A stretch of 64,000 nt of DNA, taken from positions 1,302,001 to 1,366,000 of the forward strand of contig NZ_AP022871.1 in assembly GCF_011764565.1 (NCBI RefSeq), given 5' to 3'. Under the pieces are notes generated by a model. That model did not search any database and was not told the origin of the DNA. It saw only the letters and a list, made by a program, of their open reading frames with translations. The first letter of the stretch is position 1; each line of letters begins with the position of its first letter. The DNA is from Phytohabitans suffuscus (lineage in GTDB: Bacteria > Actinomycetota > Actinomycetes > Mycobacteriales > Micromonosporaceae). The position numbers and the translations under genes are program-made. Of this stretch, positions 52,556 to 63,800 are shown one piece after another.

Positions 52556-53002
52556 CTAGCCGCAGTGCACGTACCAGCGCGAACCATAGGCGTATGTGGT
52601 GCCGGCGCCGTTGTAGACGTAGCCACCGTAGGAGATGCACTCTCCCGGCGCCGTCACGTAGACCGGGCCGGCGTACCAGCGGTAAGGGTCGGAGTCGTAA
52701 CCCACCTCACCGCTTTCGCTCTCCAGCCAGGCCGTGGTCTTGGTAGGCACGCCGACGTGGCCGGTCTTGATGGTGACCGCGCAGTTCTTGCGGGTGGAAG
52801 TGCTGTAGAGGACGTACGCCGTGCCCCACTGCGATCCGCCGTTGGTCCGCAACGCGACGGAGGAGAGCCGGTAGTAGCTGGAGCCGCAGAGCCCCTCGGG
52901 CGTGTACGCGGCCGCGGCCGGGCCGGCCTTCGCGGTCAGACCGGCGACAGCGACGAGGCTGAGGACGGCGAATCGTACGACCTGGCGGGTGAGTCGGCGC
53001 AT
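52556..53002 (-). CDS. Small secreted protein of unknown function
   Basis: 148 residues from ATG at 53002, chosen for AAGGAG six bases upstream. The signal peptide is RRLTRQVVRFAVLSLVAVAGLTAKAGPAAAA. The mature protein is rich in Tyr, Gly and Ser, with four cysteines. CGSSYYRLSSVALRT, AYVLYSTSTRKNCAVTIKTGHVG and PYRWYAGPVYVTAPGECISYGGYV suggest a compact beta-fold seen in small Streptomyces secreted proteins. Function unknown. Confidence 0.8.
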   Translation of the reverse strand: MRRLTRQVVRFAVLSLVAVAGLTAKAGPAAAAYTPEGLCGSSYYRLSSVALRTNGGSQWGTAYVLYSTSTRKNCAVTIKTGHVGVPTKTTAWLESESGEVGYDSDPYRWYAGPVYVTAPGECISYGGYVYNGAGTTYAYGSRWYVHCG

Positions 53003-53132
53003 GAGGTTCTCCTTCTGTGGAACCGTCGGCGTGACATTGACCTCCGCCAAAGCTGGCGGCTGCCCGGCTCCGACGCTAAGACGCACCGCGCGCACGCCGT
53101 GTCAGGTGAACGCCCCACACGTGCTCGCCGGC

Positions 53133-53339
53133 TCACTCCCGGCTCGGCCACCCGAGTTCAACCGCGCGGTCGCCCCACTTACGCCATGCCATTTCCTCGG
53201 CCCTGGCCAAGACGCGCCGCTGCAACAACGGCAGCCGCCGCAGGTCGCCCGCCAGGATGTCGGCTGCCGAGGCCCTCAACCGGGCCGCACGATCTTCGAT
53301 GCCAGCGGTATCGGGCAGCCCGAACTCTTCCTCCGTCAA
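53133..53339 (-). CDS. Hypothetical protein (68 residues)
   Basis: The translation begins MTEEEFGLPDTAGIEDRAARLRAS and is charged, with a likely helix ADILAGDLRRLPLLQRRVLARAEEMAWRKWG. The TTG start at 53339 overlaps the stop of the upstream small ORF (TTGA), which would couple their translation; there is no independent ribosome binding site. No family recognised. Possibly part of the small-gene neighbourhood of the Rhs toxin. Confidence 0.45.
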   Translation of the reverse strand: MTEEEFGLPDTAGIEDRAARLRASAADILAGDLRRLPLLQRRVLARAEEMAWRKWGDRAVELGWPSRE

Positions 53340-53506
53340 CGGCGGAGAAAGTCCCCAAGATCGAATTCTCTTACGCTTGAGTCTGGCCGAAGGTCACCCA
53401 CCGAAATTCGACGTATCGCAGCCATCCAGTCGGAAACCCAGCTCAGAGACCAGGAAGCCAAACGAACGAAAACAGGACTGTACGGCCTCAGAGAAGTGGT
53501 CGTCAC
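53336..53506 (-). CDS. Hypothetical small protein (56 residues)
   Basis: From GTG at 53506 after AAAAGGGGAGG: TTTSLRPYSPVFVRLASWSLSWVSDWMAAIRRISVG and a C-terminal SSVREFDLGDFLRR. GC content is low for this genome. It overlaps the next small ORF by four bases. It may be real, or a remnant; not recognised. Confidence 0.35.
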   Translation of the reverse strand: MTTTSLRPYSPVFVRLASWSLSWVSDWMAAIRRISVGDLRPDSSVREFDLGDFLRR

Positions 53507-53557
53507 GGCCTCCCCTTTTACCACGAACTGATCAACCTTCCGGTGTAGCTGCTCGCC

Positions 53558-53788
53558 ATGGCGAACTACCGTGACTATGCGGATCAGGCGGCAGAAAAGG
53601 TACTCCGGGCACTAGCACCATCCTTCGGCCAGCCTTGCCCGGTCGTCCGGTATGGCCACGGTGACCGGCTCCATCCACTGGTTCATCAGATCGCAGGCTC
53701 ACCCGACTCGGGCGCAGACGCCGCGGTGGAGCTGGTTGTAGGTCACCTCACCGAACAGTCCATTCTCTGGCGTTCGCCATTTGCATAA
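53558..53788 (+). CDS. Hypothetical small protein (76 residues)
   Basis: The protein-like translation MANYRDYADQAAEKVLRALAPSFG with PVVRYGHGDRLHPLVHQIAGS. The start has only a weak ribosome binding site (CCGGTG). Its 3' end overlaps the 3' end of the candidate immunity gene by about 40 bp, convergently. Not recognised. Confidence 0.35.
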   Translation: MANYRDYADQAAEKVLRALAPSFGQPCPVVRYGHGDRLHPLVHQIAGSPDSGADAAVELVVGHLTEQSILWRSPFA

Positions 53789-54179
53789 GCTGCAACACAG
53801 TATCCGAAACCAACCTTGGACGAAGTAGCCTGACATATTTGGCTTGTGATTCCAGCGCCTTCCGCAGGGCAGTCAATGTACGCGCACTGTACTTGACATG
53901 GTTAGGCGCGCCGAGTCCGGCCGCTTGAACGAGATTATCCAACTCTGCAACCAGTCTCTTCGACTCCGTCTCCACCTCGACCCGCGTTATTACGGCCATG
54001 TCGTCGGGGTCCAGCATGATCCGATATCGAAGGCCTCGACCGACAAATGCGATCGTTGGCAACGCCACGCCCCCGACTTCTGGGCCTTCCAACCCGAAAT
54101 CGTCAACCAGGAATCGGAAGGCAGATTCGACTTCATTGGGAAACGCGTGCTGTACCGCAGCAAACGGATGCTTACTCAA
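53748..54179 (-). CDS. Candidate immunity protein for the Rhs toxin
   Basis: 143 residues from a TTG at 54179 with a strong GGGAGGGAG ribosome binding site. The sequence (VQHAFPNEVESAFRFLVDDFGLEG, YRIMLDPDDMAVITRVEVETESKRLVAELDNLVQAAG) is a soluble mixed alpha/beta protein that I do not recognise. It lies 53 bp downstream of the Rhs stop codon on the same strand, is of low GC like the Rhs C-terminal cassette, and has the size of typical immunity proteins. The role comes from position, not from homology. Confidence 0.65.
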   Translation of the reverse strand: MSKHPFAAVQHAFPNEVESAFRFLVDDFGLEGPEVGGVALPTIAFVGRGLRYRIMLDPDDMAVITRVEVETESKRLVAELDNLVQAAGLGAPNHVKYSARTLTALRKALESQAKYVRLLRPRLVSDTVLQLMQMANAREWTVR

Positions 54180-54232
54180 GACTCCCTCCCGTTCACGGTC
54201 GTACCCCCAGTCGATCGATACTGTGGAATCGC

Positions 54233-57200
54233 CTACGGTCGGACTCTAACGACACGCCAGTAGTCGTCGACCGTCTCCCAACCGTACCCCTTCCCCTGCA
54301 AATATCGCAGCTCATTCTTGTATACATTTCCGCCACGATACATTGGTGCCTGCGGGTTGGTGACGAGGCGAATCTCGTCTCCACGGTCAAGCGCGTCATT
54401 GATAAACCTCTTATTGCGTGTCCAGTTCCAAGCACCTACGCCCTTGGTACTATCATTCTTGCCACGCATATTGCCACGAACGTTCAGAATGTTGAAGTCA
54501 ACACCAGGCTTCGATGCGACGTAGTCCTCGATATCCGCTCGTCTCCCAAGCAACGTTACCCGTTGAGCGCTCGTCTTGGCGGCGGAGGTGGCTGCCGATA
54601 CGGCGGAGCGTGCGCCGCCGGCCGTCGCCGCTTTGAGGCCGGCGCCGGCAACTGCTACGGCTGCGGCGCCGGCGATGGCTGCCGCTGCTGCGCCTGCCAC
54701 GGCGCCGACGGCGCCGGCGAACAGGGCGTCGCCGAGTAGTTGGCCGAAGCTCTCGTCTTCGCCGTCGAGGCCGTTTTCGACGAGGGATCCGACGGCGCCG
54801 CCGACGAAGCCGCCGATCGCGGCGCAGCCGACTGAGCCGACGCCGGCGGTGAGGCCCATGCAGAGTGAGCCGACGATGATGCCGGTGGCGATGCCGGCGA
54901 TGGTGCCGACGGCTTTGGCGTTGCGGCACCAGAAGCTGGCCTGGCATTCGCGCTTCTTGCGTTCGGCCTTCTCTTCCTCGGCGCGCACCCTCTGCATGTG
55001 CTCGGCCACGACGCGGGTGGCGATCGCGCTCTGCCGGCGGCCCTCGTTCATCTGTGCGGGGCTTACACCGTCGTACTGCTCGGTGGTGCCGTCGTAGTAG
55101 CAGCCGCCACCACCGCCCGGACACGGGTCCATGCCGGTGGGGTCGGCGTGGCTGATCGGGCTGTTGTAGGCGTAGGCGTAGCCGTTCCACTGTTGCGGGT
55201 CGGCCAGGTCCATGACGGGGTCGACGGAGATGAACCGGCCGAGGGTCTGGTCGTACTGGCGGGCGCCGATGTTGACCAGGCCCGTTGGGTCGATGTCGCC
55301 GCCGACGAAGCCCTTCGGGTTGACCCAGACGGGGTTGGTGCCGCGCGGGGTGCCGTAGGGCGTCTGCCGGCGGATGGTGACAGCGCCGGTGTCGGCGTTG
55401 ACGGCCGTTTGTTGGGTGCCCTGGTGGTCGTTGAACAGCCAGGTGAGGGTGCTGGCGCTGGATCCGCCCTTGCGGGAGGCGCAGACGCCGCCGGCGAAGG
55501 TGTAGTAGCGGGTGCCGGTCGTGGTGGTGCCTTCGCGGCGGAGTTCCTGGCCGGGCAGGTAGAGGGTGGTGCCGGTGGCGTCGCGGCGGACGATGCGGTT
55601 GCCGTCGGCGTCGTAGATGTTGGTTTCTATGGTCTGGCCGCTGGTGGTGACGGTGGAGAGGCGACCTTCGGCGTCCCAGGCGAGGGTTTGGCTGTTGGCG
55701 TTGGTGGTGCAGTTGTTCGCCGCGGTGCCGGCCGGGCGGCAGGTGGTGTTGCCGGCGTTGTCGTAGCTGTAGGCGGTCGTGACCGGGGACTGGCCGGGTG
55801 CGGTGGTGGTCATCTGGGTGGCCGCGTGCGGGCGTACGACGTTGGTGCCGCCGGTCGGGACGGTGTAGCTGCGGGTGGTGTCGCCGGCGGTGGCGTGGCT
55901 CGTCTCGGTCAGCCGCGAGCCGGTGGTGTCGAACGTCCAGTCCTGCCAGTACTGCGCCGGCCCGCCCAGGTTCGCCACCGTCGGATTGGTGTCGCAGGTG
56001 ACGCCGGCCTTCGGGGTCCACGCGGTGGCGAGGCGGCCGAGCAGGTCGTGGCGGAAGCACTGGGTGTCGGCCGAGCCGACCTGCGGGGTGTCGGCGATGG
56101 ACTTGATGGCGCCGACGTCGTGGTAGTCGTAGTGGCGGTCGGAGATCGACTGGTTGGTGGAGACGGGAACGACCGTCGTGCGGTTGATCCGGCGGGTGGC
56201 GTCTTCGCGGTAGACGAGCTCCTGGACCATGTCCTCGCCGGGCAGGGTGTAGAGCGTGCTCTGCCGCTCGCCCAGCGCGGTGTAGGAGGCGAGAGCCATC
56301 GTGGCGGTCGGGCCGGCGATGCTGGTGTCCAGCCGGACCGGCATGCCCGTGGTGGCGTCGTAGTCGGTGGTCAGCTGCTCGTTGACCAGGCCCCCACCGG
56401 ACGGGTACGTGATCGACGTCGGTGCGCCGGTGGCGGCGGAGTAGCTGTAGCCGTAGACGTAGGTGGCGGCGAGGCCGGTCTCCACCGTGGGGATGACGTA
56501 GTTGAGCCCGCTGGGCTGGTAGCGGCCGGTGAAGCCGCGCACCTGCATCCTGTACGCGTTGGTGGAGCCGGCCGGCTCGTACCGGATGCTCTGGGTGAGC
56601 TGGCCGCGCCAGCCACCGCCTCCGGTGTAGAGGGTGTCGTACTTCCACTCCGCGCGCAGCGCGCCGGTGGCTGAGTCGTCGCGCAGTTGGCTCTTGCGGC
56701 CGAGCGTGTCGTAGACGTACGAGAGTGCGGCGCCGCGGGCGTCGGTGGTCTTGACCTGCTCGTTGAAGTCGTTGTACTCGATAGTCGTGGTGCCCTTGTC
56801 CGGGTCCTTGACCCGCCACGGGCGGCCCTTGGCGTCGTACTCGTTGGTCCACTCGTTGTCGGCCGGGTCGATCGTCTTGACGCCCTGGCCCTTGCGGTTG
56901 AACTGGTAGCTGGTCTGCTGGTACGTCCCGTCCACACCGGCTGGGGTGTTGTGCTGGCGCAGCGCGACGACCCGGCCCTGGATGTCGGTCACCGTCGTTG
57001 TCGGCGTGCCGCCCTCCGGGGGTGTGACCTTGGTCAGGTCGCCCTCGTGCGCGGTGACCGTGCGCCACTGCTCCTCCACAGTGGAGTCCTCGTCGCCGGC
57101 CAGGAAGATGCTGTTCGTGGCGCGGGAGGCCCGGTCGAAGACCGTCTTGGACATGGCCGGGATCGACCACTCCGGCTCCCACCACAGCACCCCGGACGGC

Positions 57201-60200
57201 GCGCCGGGCTCGGCGTGCGCACCGTAGCTGGTGGCCGCCCGGCCGAACTCGTCGTAGATGGTGTCGGTGACGACCCGGTCGCCGCTGCCGCCCAGCGACA
57301 GCGACTGGGTCTGGCGAGGTCGCAGCAGGGCGTCCAGGATCTGGTACGAGGTGACGTAGTTGCCGTCCGGGTTCAACGCCTCGGTCGTGATGAACGGGTA
57401 CGCGTTACGGGCGGCCGCGAACGTGTACGTGTACCGCACCGACGGCGTGGTCGCGTGGTCGGCCTTGGCCCAGCCGAGCTGCCACACCTTCGACAGCCGG
57501 CCCAGCGGGTCGTACTCCGACTCCCCGGTGATCCGGTTGTTCGGGTCGGTCTCCTTCGTGGTGGAGCCCCAGTACGGATCGACCTCCACATCGGACGTCC
57601 AGTTGAGCGTGTTCGTCGTGGCCACCTTCGTGACCGGGCCGCCGACCGCGGGGTGTAGTCGGTGGTGGTGACGTTGCCCTTGATGTCCGTGGAGGTCTTC
57701 GGCCGTCCGGCGAAGTCGTAGGTGGCCTGCGATACCATCTGCCACTCGGTACCCGTGCCGGACGCCCAGTTCTTCAGCTGCTCGGTCTTGCTCACGTCAC
57801 CGAAGACCGGCGCGTCGTTCACGGAGGCGGCGCCGTCGTAGTAGTTGCGGGCGTCCGAAATCACGTCGTCCACTGAGGAGGGTGCGGTCCCGCACGGCAG
57901 AGCGGTGGTCGTGGTCTGCTTGACCGTCTGCGTCAGGTTCTTCGCGGTGTTGCGGTTGTAGCTGTAGCTGACGCACTTCTCGTCGCCGGTCGCGGCGACG
58001 TCGCCGTCGTCCTGCGACCAGCTCACCGTGCCGTAGGTCTGGTCGATGTTCTTCGTGCCCCGCGAGACCCGCCATCCCCGGCTACCGTCCACGCCCAACG
58101 CGGTCGCCGAGTACGTGGTGACCGTGTTGACGAAACGGGCCTCCACAGTGTCGCCGTTGATGGTGCGGCCCGCGGTCGCGGCCGACCGCCACGGCACGTT
58201 CACCGTCTTGGACACCGGCTTGGTGTCCACACCGTTGTAGACCACCTGCTCGCGGATCTGCCCGGCGAACTGGTCCTCGTCGTACACCGTCTCCGAACCC
58301 AGCGACGCCGGGACCGTCACCGTGCGCGTCCCGCCGGACGGGCTGCTCCGGTCGCCGTGCATACCCCGCATGAACGTGGTGACCGCCAGCGTCCGCACCG
58401 CCGGGTCGTTACCCACCCGCGTCTTGACCTGCGCGTAGCCGCGCCACTGCGCCCACGTCTTACGGTCCGGCTTGGACAGACCGTCGTCGTCGGCGTAGTG
58501 CCACGCCGGCGTGCCCACGTACTCGTACCAGGTGTGCTTCGAATCGGCCTGGTGACCGCCGGCCAGCTGCACGTCGTCTTCGGCCACGTGCTCGACCCGG
58601 TACTTGTGCCACCACTCAGTGACCAGTGTCTCGCCGGTGGGGTCGTTCGGGTCCGGCACCTTCACCGGATAGCAGCGCCGGGTGTTGGTGTGCGGCTGCA
58701 GCGTCTCCACGATCGCCTCGGTGCACTCCGGCTCCGAGTAGTCCACCTTGATCCGGGCACCGGTCTCGGTCACGATGCTCGCGATCCGCAGCCAGTTGTC
58801 CGTCGTACCGTGCTCGGTCAGCACCCGGTTGGCCTTCGACACCGCCTCGAACGTCACCGGCGGCAGGTTCAGCGTGCCACCCACCAGGCCGGCGTGGTCG
58901 ATCCGGTCCAGCCACAACCCCGTATGCGTCGAGTCAGCGGTCGCGTTGAACGTGTGCCCCAGCGTCCACGACTCCACGTCCTGCCACGCCGCCGGCGTCT
59001 TCGTCGTGTCCCATACCCGCGTCGTGACCTTGCTGAGCCGCTTCGTGGTCCAGAACGTCGGCTGGTACTGCTGCGGACACGACGTCGCCGACGCCTTGCA
59101 CTCCTGATCCCAAGGAGTGTCCTTCCAGTTCGCCGTCACCGGCGCCGACTCGGTCCCACAGTTCGTGAAACACCGGAACCCGGTGTCGAAGACCACCTGC
59201 GCGTACGGAGTCACACTCCGCTCGGTCACCCCATGCGTGGCAAGGGTCCGGTCGTAGGTGCCGTAGTCGATCCGCTTCAGCACACCGGCCCGGTCGTACG
59301 ACACGTCATCGGAGTCGGTGTCGTTGCGCGCGTACTTGTTCGTCTCCTTCTCGTACCACAGCGACATCGTGTTGCCACGCACGTCGACCACGTAGTCCAG
59401 GTTCCACCGCCACGCCTGCGCACAGTCCGACGACGTGAACGCCGAAGCGTGGCACGGCTCCCCCGAGTGGTTGCCGAACACCGGCACGGTCAGCGTCGAG
59501 TTCGTCTTCGCCGTGTGACCCGGCAGGCTGTGCAGACCGAAGAAGTACTGCGTGCCGTCGGTCGTCGTCACCTTCCAGTACTCACCCGTGTCACCCGAGC
59601 CACCGGTGTCGCCGTTGCCCGCACCGGTCAGCTTCTCGATCTTCGAGCCGTCCTCGCCCCGGCTGTGCCAGCCCTTACCCGTCTGGAAGACAAGCTCCCC
59701 GCCCCGGCCGTTCAGGCTCATCGTCGCGTTGTCCGACCGCCAGCACTGGTCGCCGCTGTCCTCGGTGTTGTTCGCGCCGTTGTTCATATCCTCGGCGCAC
59801 GGCACGTATCGGCGCTCGATGAAGCCCGGCGAGTAGTCGAAGCCCTCACCGACCCACGACGGCTGGTTGTTCGTCACCTCCGACCGGCCGTCCACAGCGG
59901 ACGACGAGTACGCCAGCGACACCGACGGCGCCGGGCCGCTCGCCGGTGGGATACGCAGAGGGTAGTTCCAGGAGAAGTCACCCGACCCGGTACCGGCCGA
60001 CCACGACGACGACGGCGCCAGCCCTGTCGCGGCGAAGTCGCCGTCCGGACCCGACGCACCCGCCGCAAGCACCACGAACGAACCCGGGCCGGTCGCCGAC
60101 CCGACGCTCACCTCCGCCGAGGCCACCCCGTCGGCGAGGTTGTTGTCGGTGCGCAGCGGGACCGAACGGCACCCCGGCCGGTCCGGAGTGGACACCGCAC

Positions 60201-60786
60201 ACGCCGGCACCTGCCACAGCCGCGCCCGCGACGCCCACTGCCCACCGGCCGCGTACCGGAAGCCGCTGTAGTCCACCGACAGCTTCGCCCTGCCGATCGG
60301 CGCACCACGCGGCGCGGTCGCCTTCAGCACCAAGCCGTCCCGCCAGCCTGCCGGCAGCGTGCCCCGGTCGACGACCTCGACGTCCAGACTGGACAGCCGC
60401 TGCCCGGCCGCACCGTCGCCGCGGTCCACCCACACCGGCAGGTCGCCCGCCTTGACCCCACGTGCGGTCCGCACGGACGCGGCCAGCTCGACCCGCTTGA
60501 CGGCCCCGGCCCTGGGCCACGCCGGCGCCGGAACGGGCGCGTCCTTGACCCGATCCTGCTGCCACGCCCGGCCCGACACCGGGCCACCGTCGTCATCCAG
60601 CTTCTCCGCCGGCGGCGCCACCGGCTTCCGCTCCGGCGCGGCCGGCGCCGCGAACGCCGGCACGCCCGGCACCAACGACACAAGCAACGCGGTGGTCACC
60701 GACCCGACCAGCAGCACCCGCCGCGCCGCCGTACCGAACAGCGTCCGGTGTACCCGCCGCATCCCGCGCGCAGACCGTACAGACAT
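54233..60786 (-). pseudogene. Secreted Rhs/YD-repeat polymorphic toxin, one frameshift as read
   Basis: The start is ATG 60786, with GGGAGG nine bases upstream. A signal peptide (VLLVGSVTTALLVSLVPGVPAFA) is followed by a long extracellular domain and many YD repeats (YDPLGRLSKV, YDAKGRPWRV, YDADGNRIVRRD). The core ends at YDQTLGRFISVDPVMDLADP and ADPTGMDP, the usual Rhs boundary. A Gly/Ala-rich hydrophobic stretch of about 100 residues and a terminal domain of about 105 residues (RRADIEDYVASKPG, WNWTRNKRFINDALDRGDEIRLVTNP) form the exchangeable C-terminus. The frame breaks once near 57651 (C4 where C5 is expected); corrected length is 2184 residues. Confidence 0.86.
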
Positions 60787-60833
60787 CCGGCCGTTCCTCC
60801 CCACCAAGAAATGCGCATCGAAGACAGAGCCGC

Positions 60834-63800
60834 TTACTCGGGTTCGACGGATTGCGGGTCGTGCAGGGCGCCCACCGCCGCGTCGGTCATGGCGCCTTGG
60901 AAGACGGTGACGTCGTCGATGGCGCCGATCCACGGGTCGACAAGCTGGTCGTGCCAAAACGTGCGGCCGACGAGCAGCGGGCCGGACGAGGCCATGGGCG
61001 TGAACGGGATCGTCTGCGTGCCGCGTTTCTCGCCGTTCACGTAGATGCGCAGCTCGCTCCGGGCCGCGTCGTACACGCCGGCGACGTGGGTCCAAACGCC
61101 TTCCTCGGCCAGGACTTCGGACGTCACGCTCTCCATGTCGGTGGTCGTGGCGTCCTCTTCGCTGACCGTGAAGCGCCACTTGCCTCCGGCCGACGACGAG
61201 TACTTCAGCCAGCCGCCGCTCTCGTGCGCGCCGCGCTGGGACACGAGGGTCCGCTCACCGGTCAGGCTGTCAAGCATCACCCAGGCCGCCATCGTGAACG
61301 ACTGGTCGGTGTAGAGCGCCGGTGTGTCCTGCCAGATCGTGTACTCCAGGCCGTCACCGTCCGGCGGTGTGAGTCCTGTCTTGTAGGCGCTGCGGCCGTA
61401 CTCCTGCGTGGTCTCCGAGAAGCCCTCGTCAGGGAAGTAGGCGTTGTCGAGCCAGAGCCCGTTGTCGCTTGCGGAGTGTCCGGCGCCCACCGCGGCGCCT
61501 CGGGTCAACGCCAGCCACCGGTCGAACCCGCCGGCTCCCGGCAGGGCCTCGCAGGTGTCCCGCAGGTCGGCCAGGTAGCAGGACGTCGCGCCCTCGAAGT
61601 CCCAGGAACCGGTCGGGATCGGGGACAGCATGCCCGGCCGGTTGAAGCCGCCGGAGTACGGGTCCGCGGCGACCTGGCCGACGAAGTCCTGCGTCACAAG
61701 CACGCGATCGAAGATCTGGACGTCCGCCATCTCGCCGTAGGTGCGCTCGGAGGGAGCGCCCGCGTTCAACGCACGGCCGAGGACGACGGATCCGCTCGCG
61801 GTCACCGGCGTCGTGAAGTTCAGCGCGGCGTGCTGCCCGTCGACCCAGAGCCGGATCTTGCCCTCGGCCTTGTCGTACGAGCCCGCCACGTGGGTCCACC
61901 GGCCGGGCACCGCGGGCGTCTGCGAGCAGATGGCCTGGCTGTCGGGCGTGGTCAGCGAGGTGGCCATCCGGAAGCACCACCGGGGCGGGTCGACACCGTT
62001 GTCCACCCACTGCAGCCGGAACGTGCTCACCTGCCCGGCGTCTTTCGAGAGGAACGTGTGGTAACCGGCGACGTCGTCCATACGCACCCAGGCGGCCACC
62101 GAGAACGAGGCGGTCGTGTCCATGGTCAAACCGGAGGCGACCGCCTGGGAGGAGCCGCCGTTGAAGCGCACTGTCTGACCGCCCAGGAGGCGGGCGTCGT
62201 CGATCCACGACAGCAGTGTCCCGACAAGCGGCGTACTGCCACCGGCCGCCTGCTGGTCGGCCAGCGCGTCCGCCTGCGTCTCACCTGGGTAGGTCTCCAG
62301 ACCCCACTTCGCGACCGGTTCCGATGGCTTGCCGACGGCGAACTCCGCCGAGCCCTTGTTGCTCAGGTTTCCGGTGGCGTCCACCGCTTGGACCCACAGC
62401 ACGTTGCGGCCGTAGCTCTGCGCCGTGACGTCGACCTCGGCCCACTTGGGGTTGGTGCCCTGCGCGGTGACCTCCTTCGTGGCGTCGTCCCACCCGTACC
62501 TGAACTTCGTCACGTCGGTTGCCGTCGACTCGAACCTGACCCGGCCCTTCAGCCCGGGGCCTGACGGCGTGGTCACCATCGCCGCGCTCACCGGCGGCTT
62601 GCTCGTGTCGGCGGCGAACTGGCACCACACCGACCAGTCACCGGTCAGCGAGTACGGTGGCTTGTCTGTCGACCGCGCCCGGTAGGCGTACGTCCTGCCG
62701 GTCACGATGGTGACCGACGCGCTCGTGGTCCGGCTGTTCGGGGTCACGCCGGTCTTGTTCGGCGGTGGTGTCCTGCGCGCCGGCGTCGTGGCCGTCACCG
62801 TGCCCATACCGCCGGCTGGGACCTCGATCCACTCGAACTGAGCGATCAACGAGTCCGCGCTGCCGTCCGCGTCCGGAAACACCGCCGAGAACGTCGGCGT
62901 CAGCGTGCCGACCGTCAACACCCCGGACGCCGGGCAGGCCACGCCGTGGACCTGCAGGCCGTTCGGCGGCCCGGGCTTGCTGTCGTAGTCCACGAAGAGC
63001 TTCGCGTCGTTGGGGTGGAACTTCTTCCAGCGGTCCTCGGTCGACTCGCCCGCACCGCCGCCGTCGCGCGCGGTGAACCCGAACGCGATCGAACCCCACG
63101 CACCGTTCGCCGCGGTCTGCATCTGGTTGGTGACCGTCGCGCCCTGGAAGTTCATGATCATGTCGCCTTGGATGGACCCGCAGCCGCCGGCCTCGTTCGC
63201 GTTTCCCGAAGCCGTGGCGAGCAATGTCGTGAGCTGCATCGCCGACCAACTCGCCTGCATCACGGAGTTGATCGACGGCGTCCGGTACATCGACGCGACG
63301 GTCGGGCCGCAGCTGGCCGAGTGGTCCAGGTTCATCTCCACGCGCGCGGACTCGATGTGCTTGTACTTCAGCGACACGCCATTTCCGGCCGTCGTGGAGA
63401 ACTGGAAGAACGATCGGTACACATTGGAGCTGTTCGGGTCCTTGCCCACCCGCGCGGCGCTGTGGTCGCTGTTCGAGTTACCGGTGTTCGTCGCGTACGC
63501 CCACTTGTACTTGAACACCGACCACGTCGGGTCGACGAAGAGCGGGAAGACCGCGTCCCTGGCCTTCAACAGGGCGGGGTCAGGGCGCAGCACGAGGCCG
63601 TCCTCGGCCACCGCGACGGTCACCGGGGCGACGCGGGCGAGGTCGCCGGCCTCCGCCGCGGTCGACCGGCTGGCCCGCCCGGAAGCACCCGCCAAGGCAC
63701 GGCCCGTCGCCGGGGTCTCTGCCCGCGAGTCCCACATCACCGCCGGCTCCGCCGACGCGACGACCGCGCCGCCGGCGACGGCCTCGAGCCCGCCACCCGC

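Noticed and set aside
53898..54263. Plus-strand ORF of 121 codons opposite the immunity candidate
   Set aside because: The minus-strand gene has a strong ribosome binding site and a more protein-like sequence.
58357..61044. 895-residue plus-strand frame opposite the Rhs gene
   Set aside because: Arg/His/Val-rich antisense frame; the minus strand encodes unmistakable Rhs sequence.
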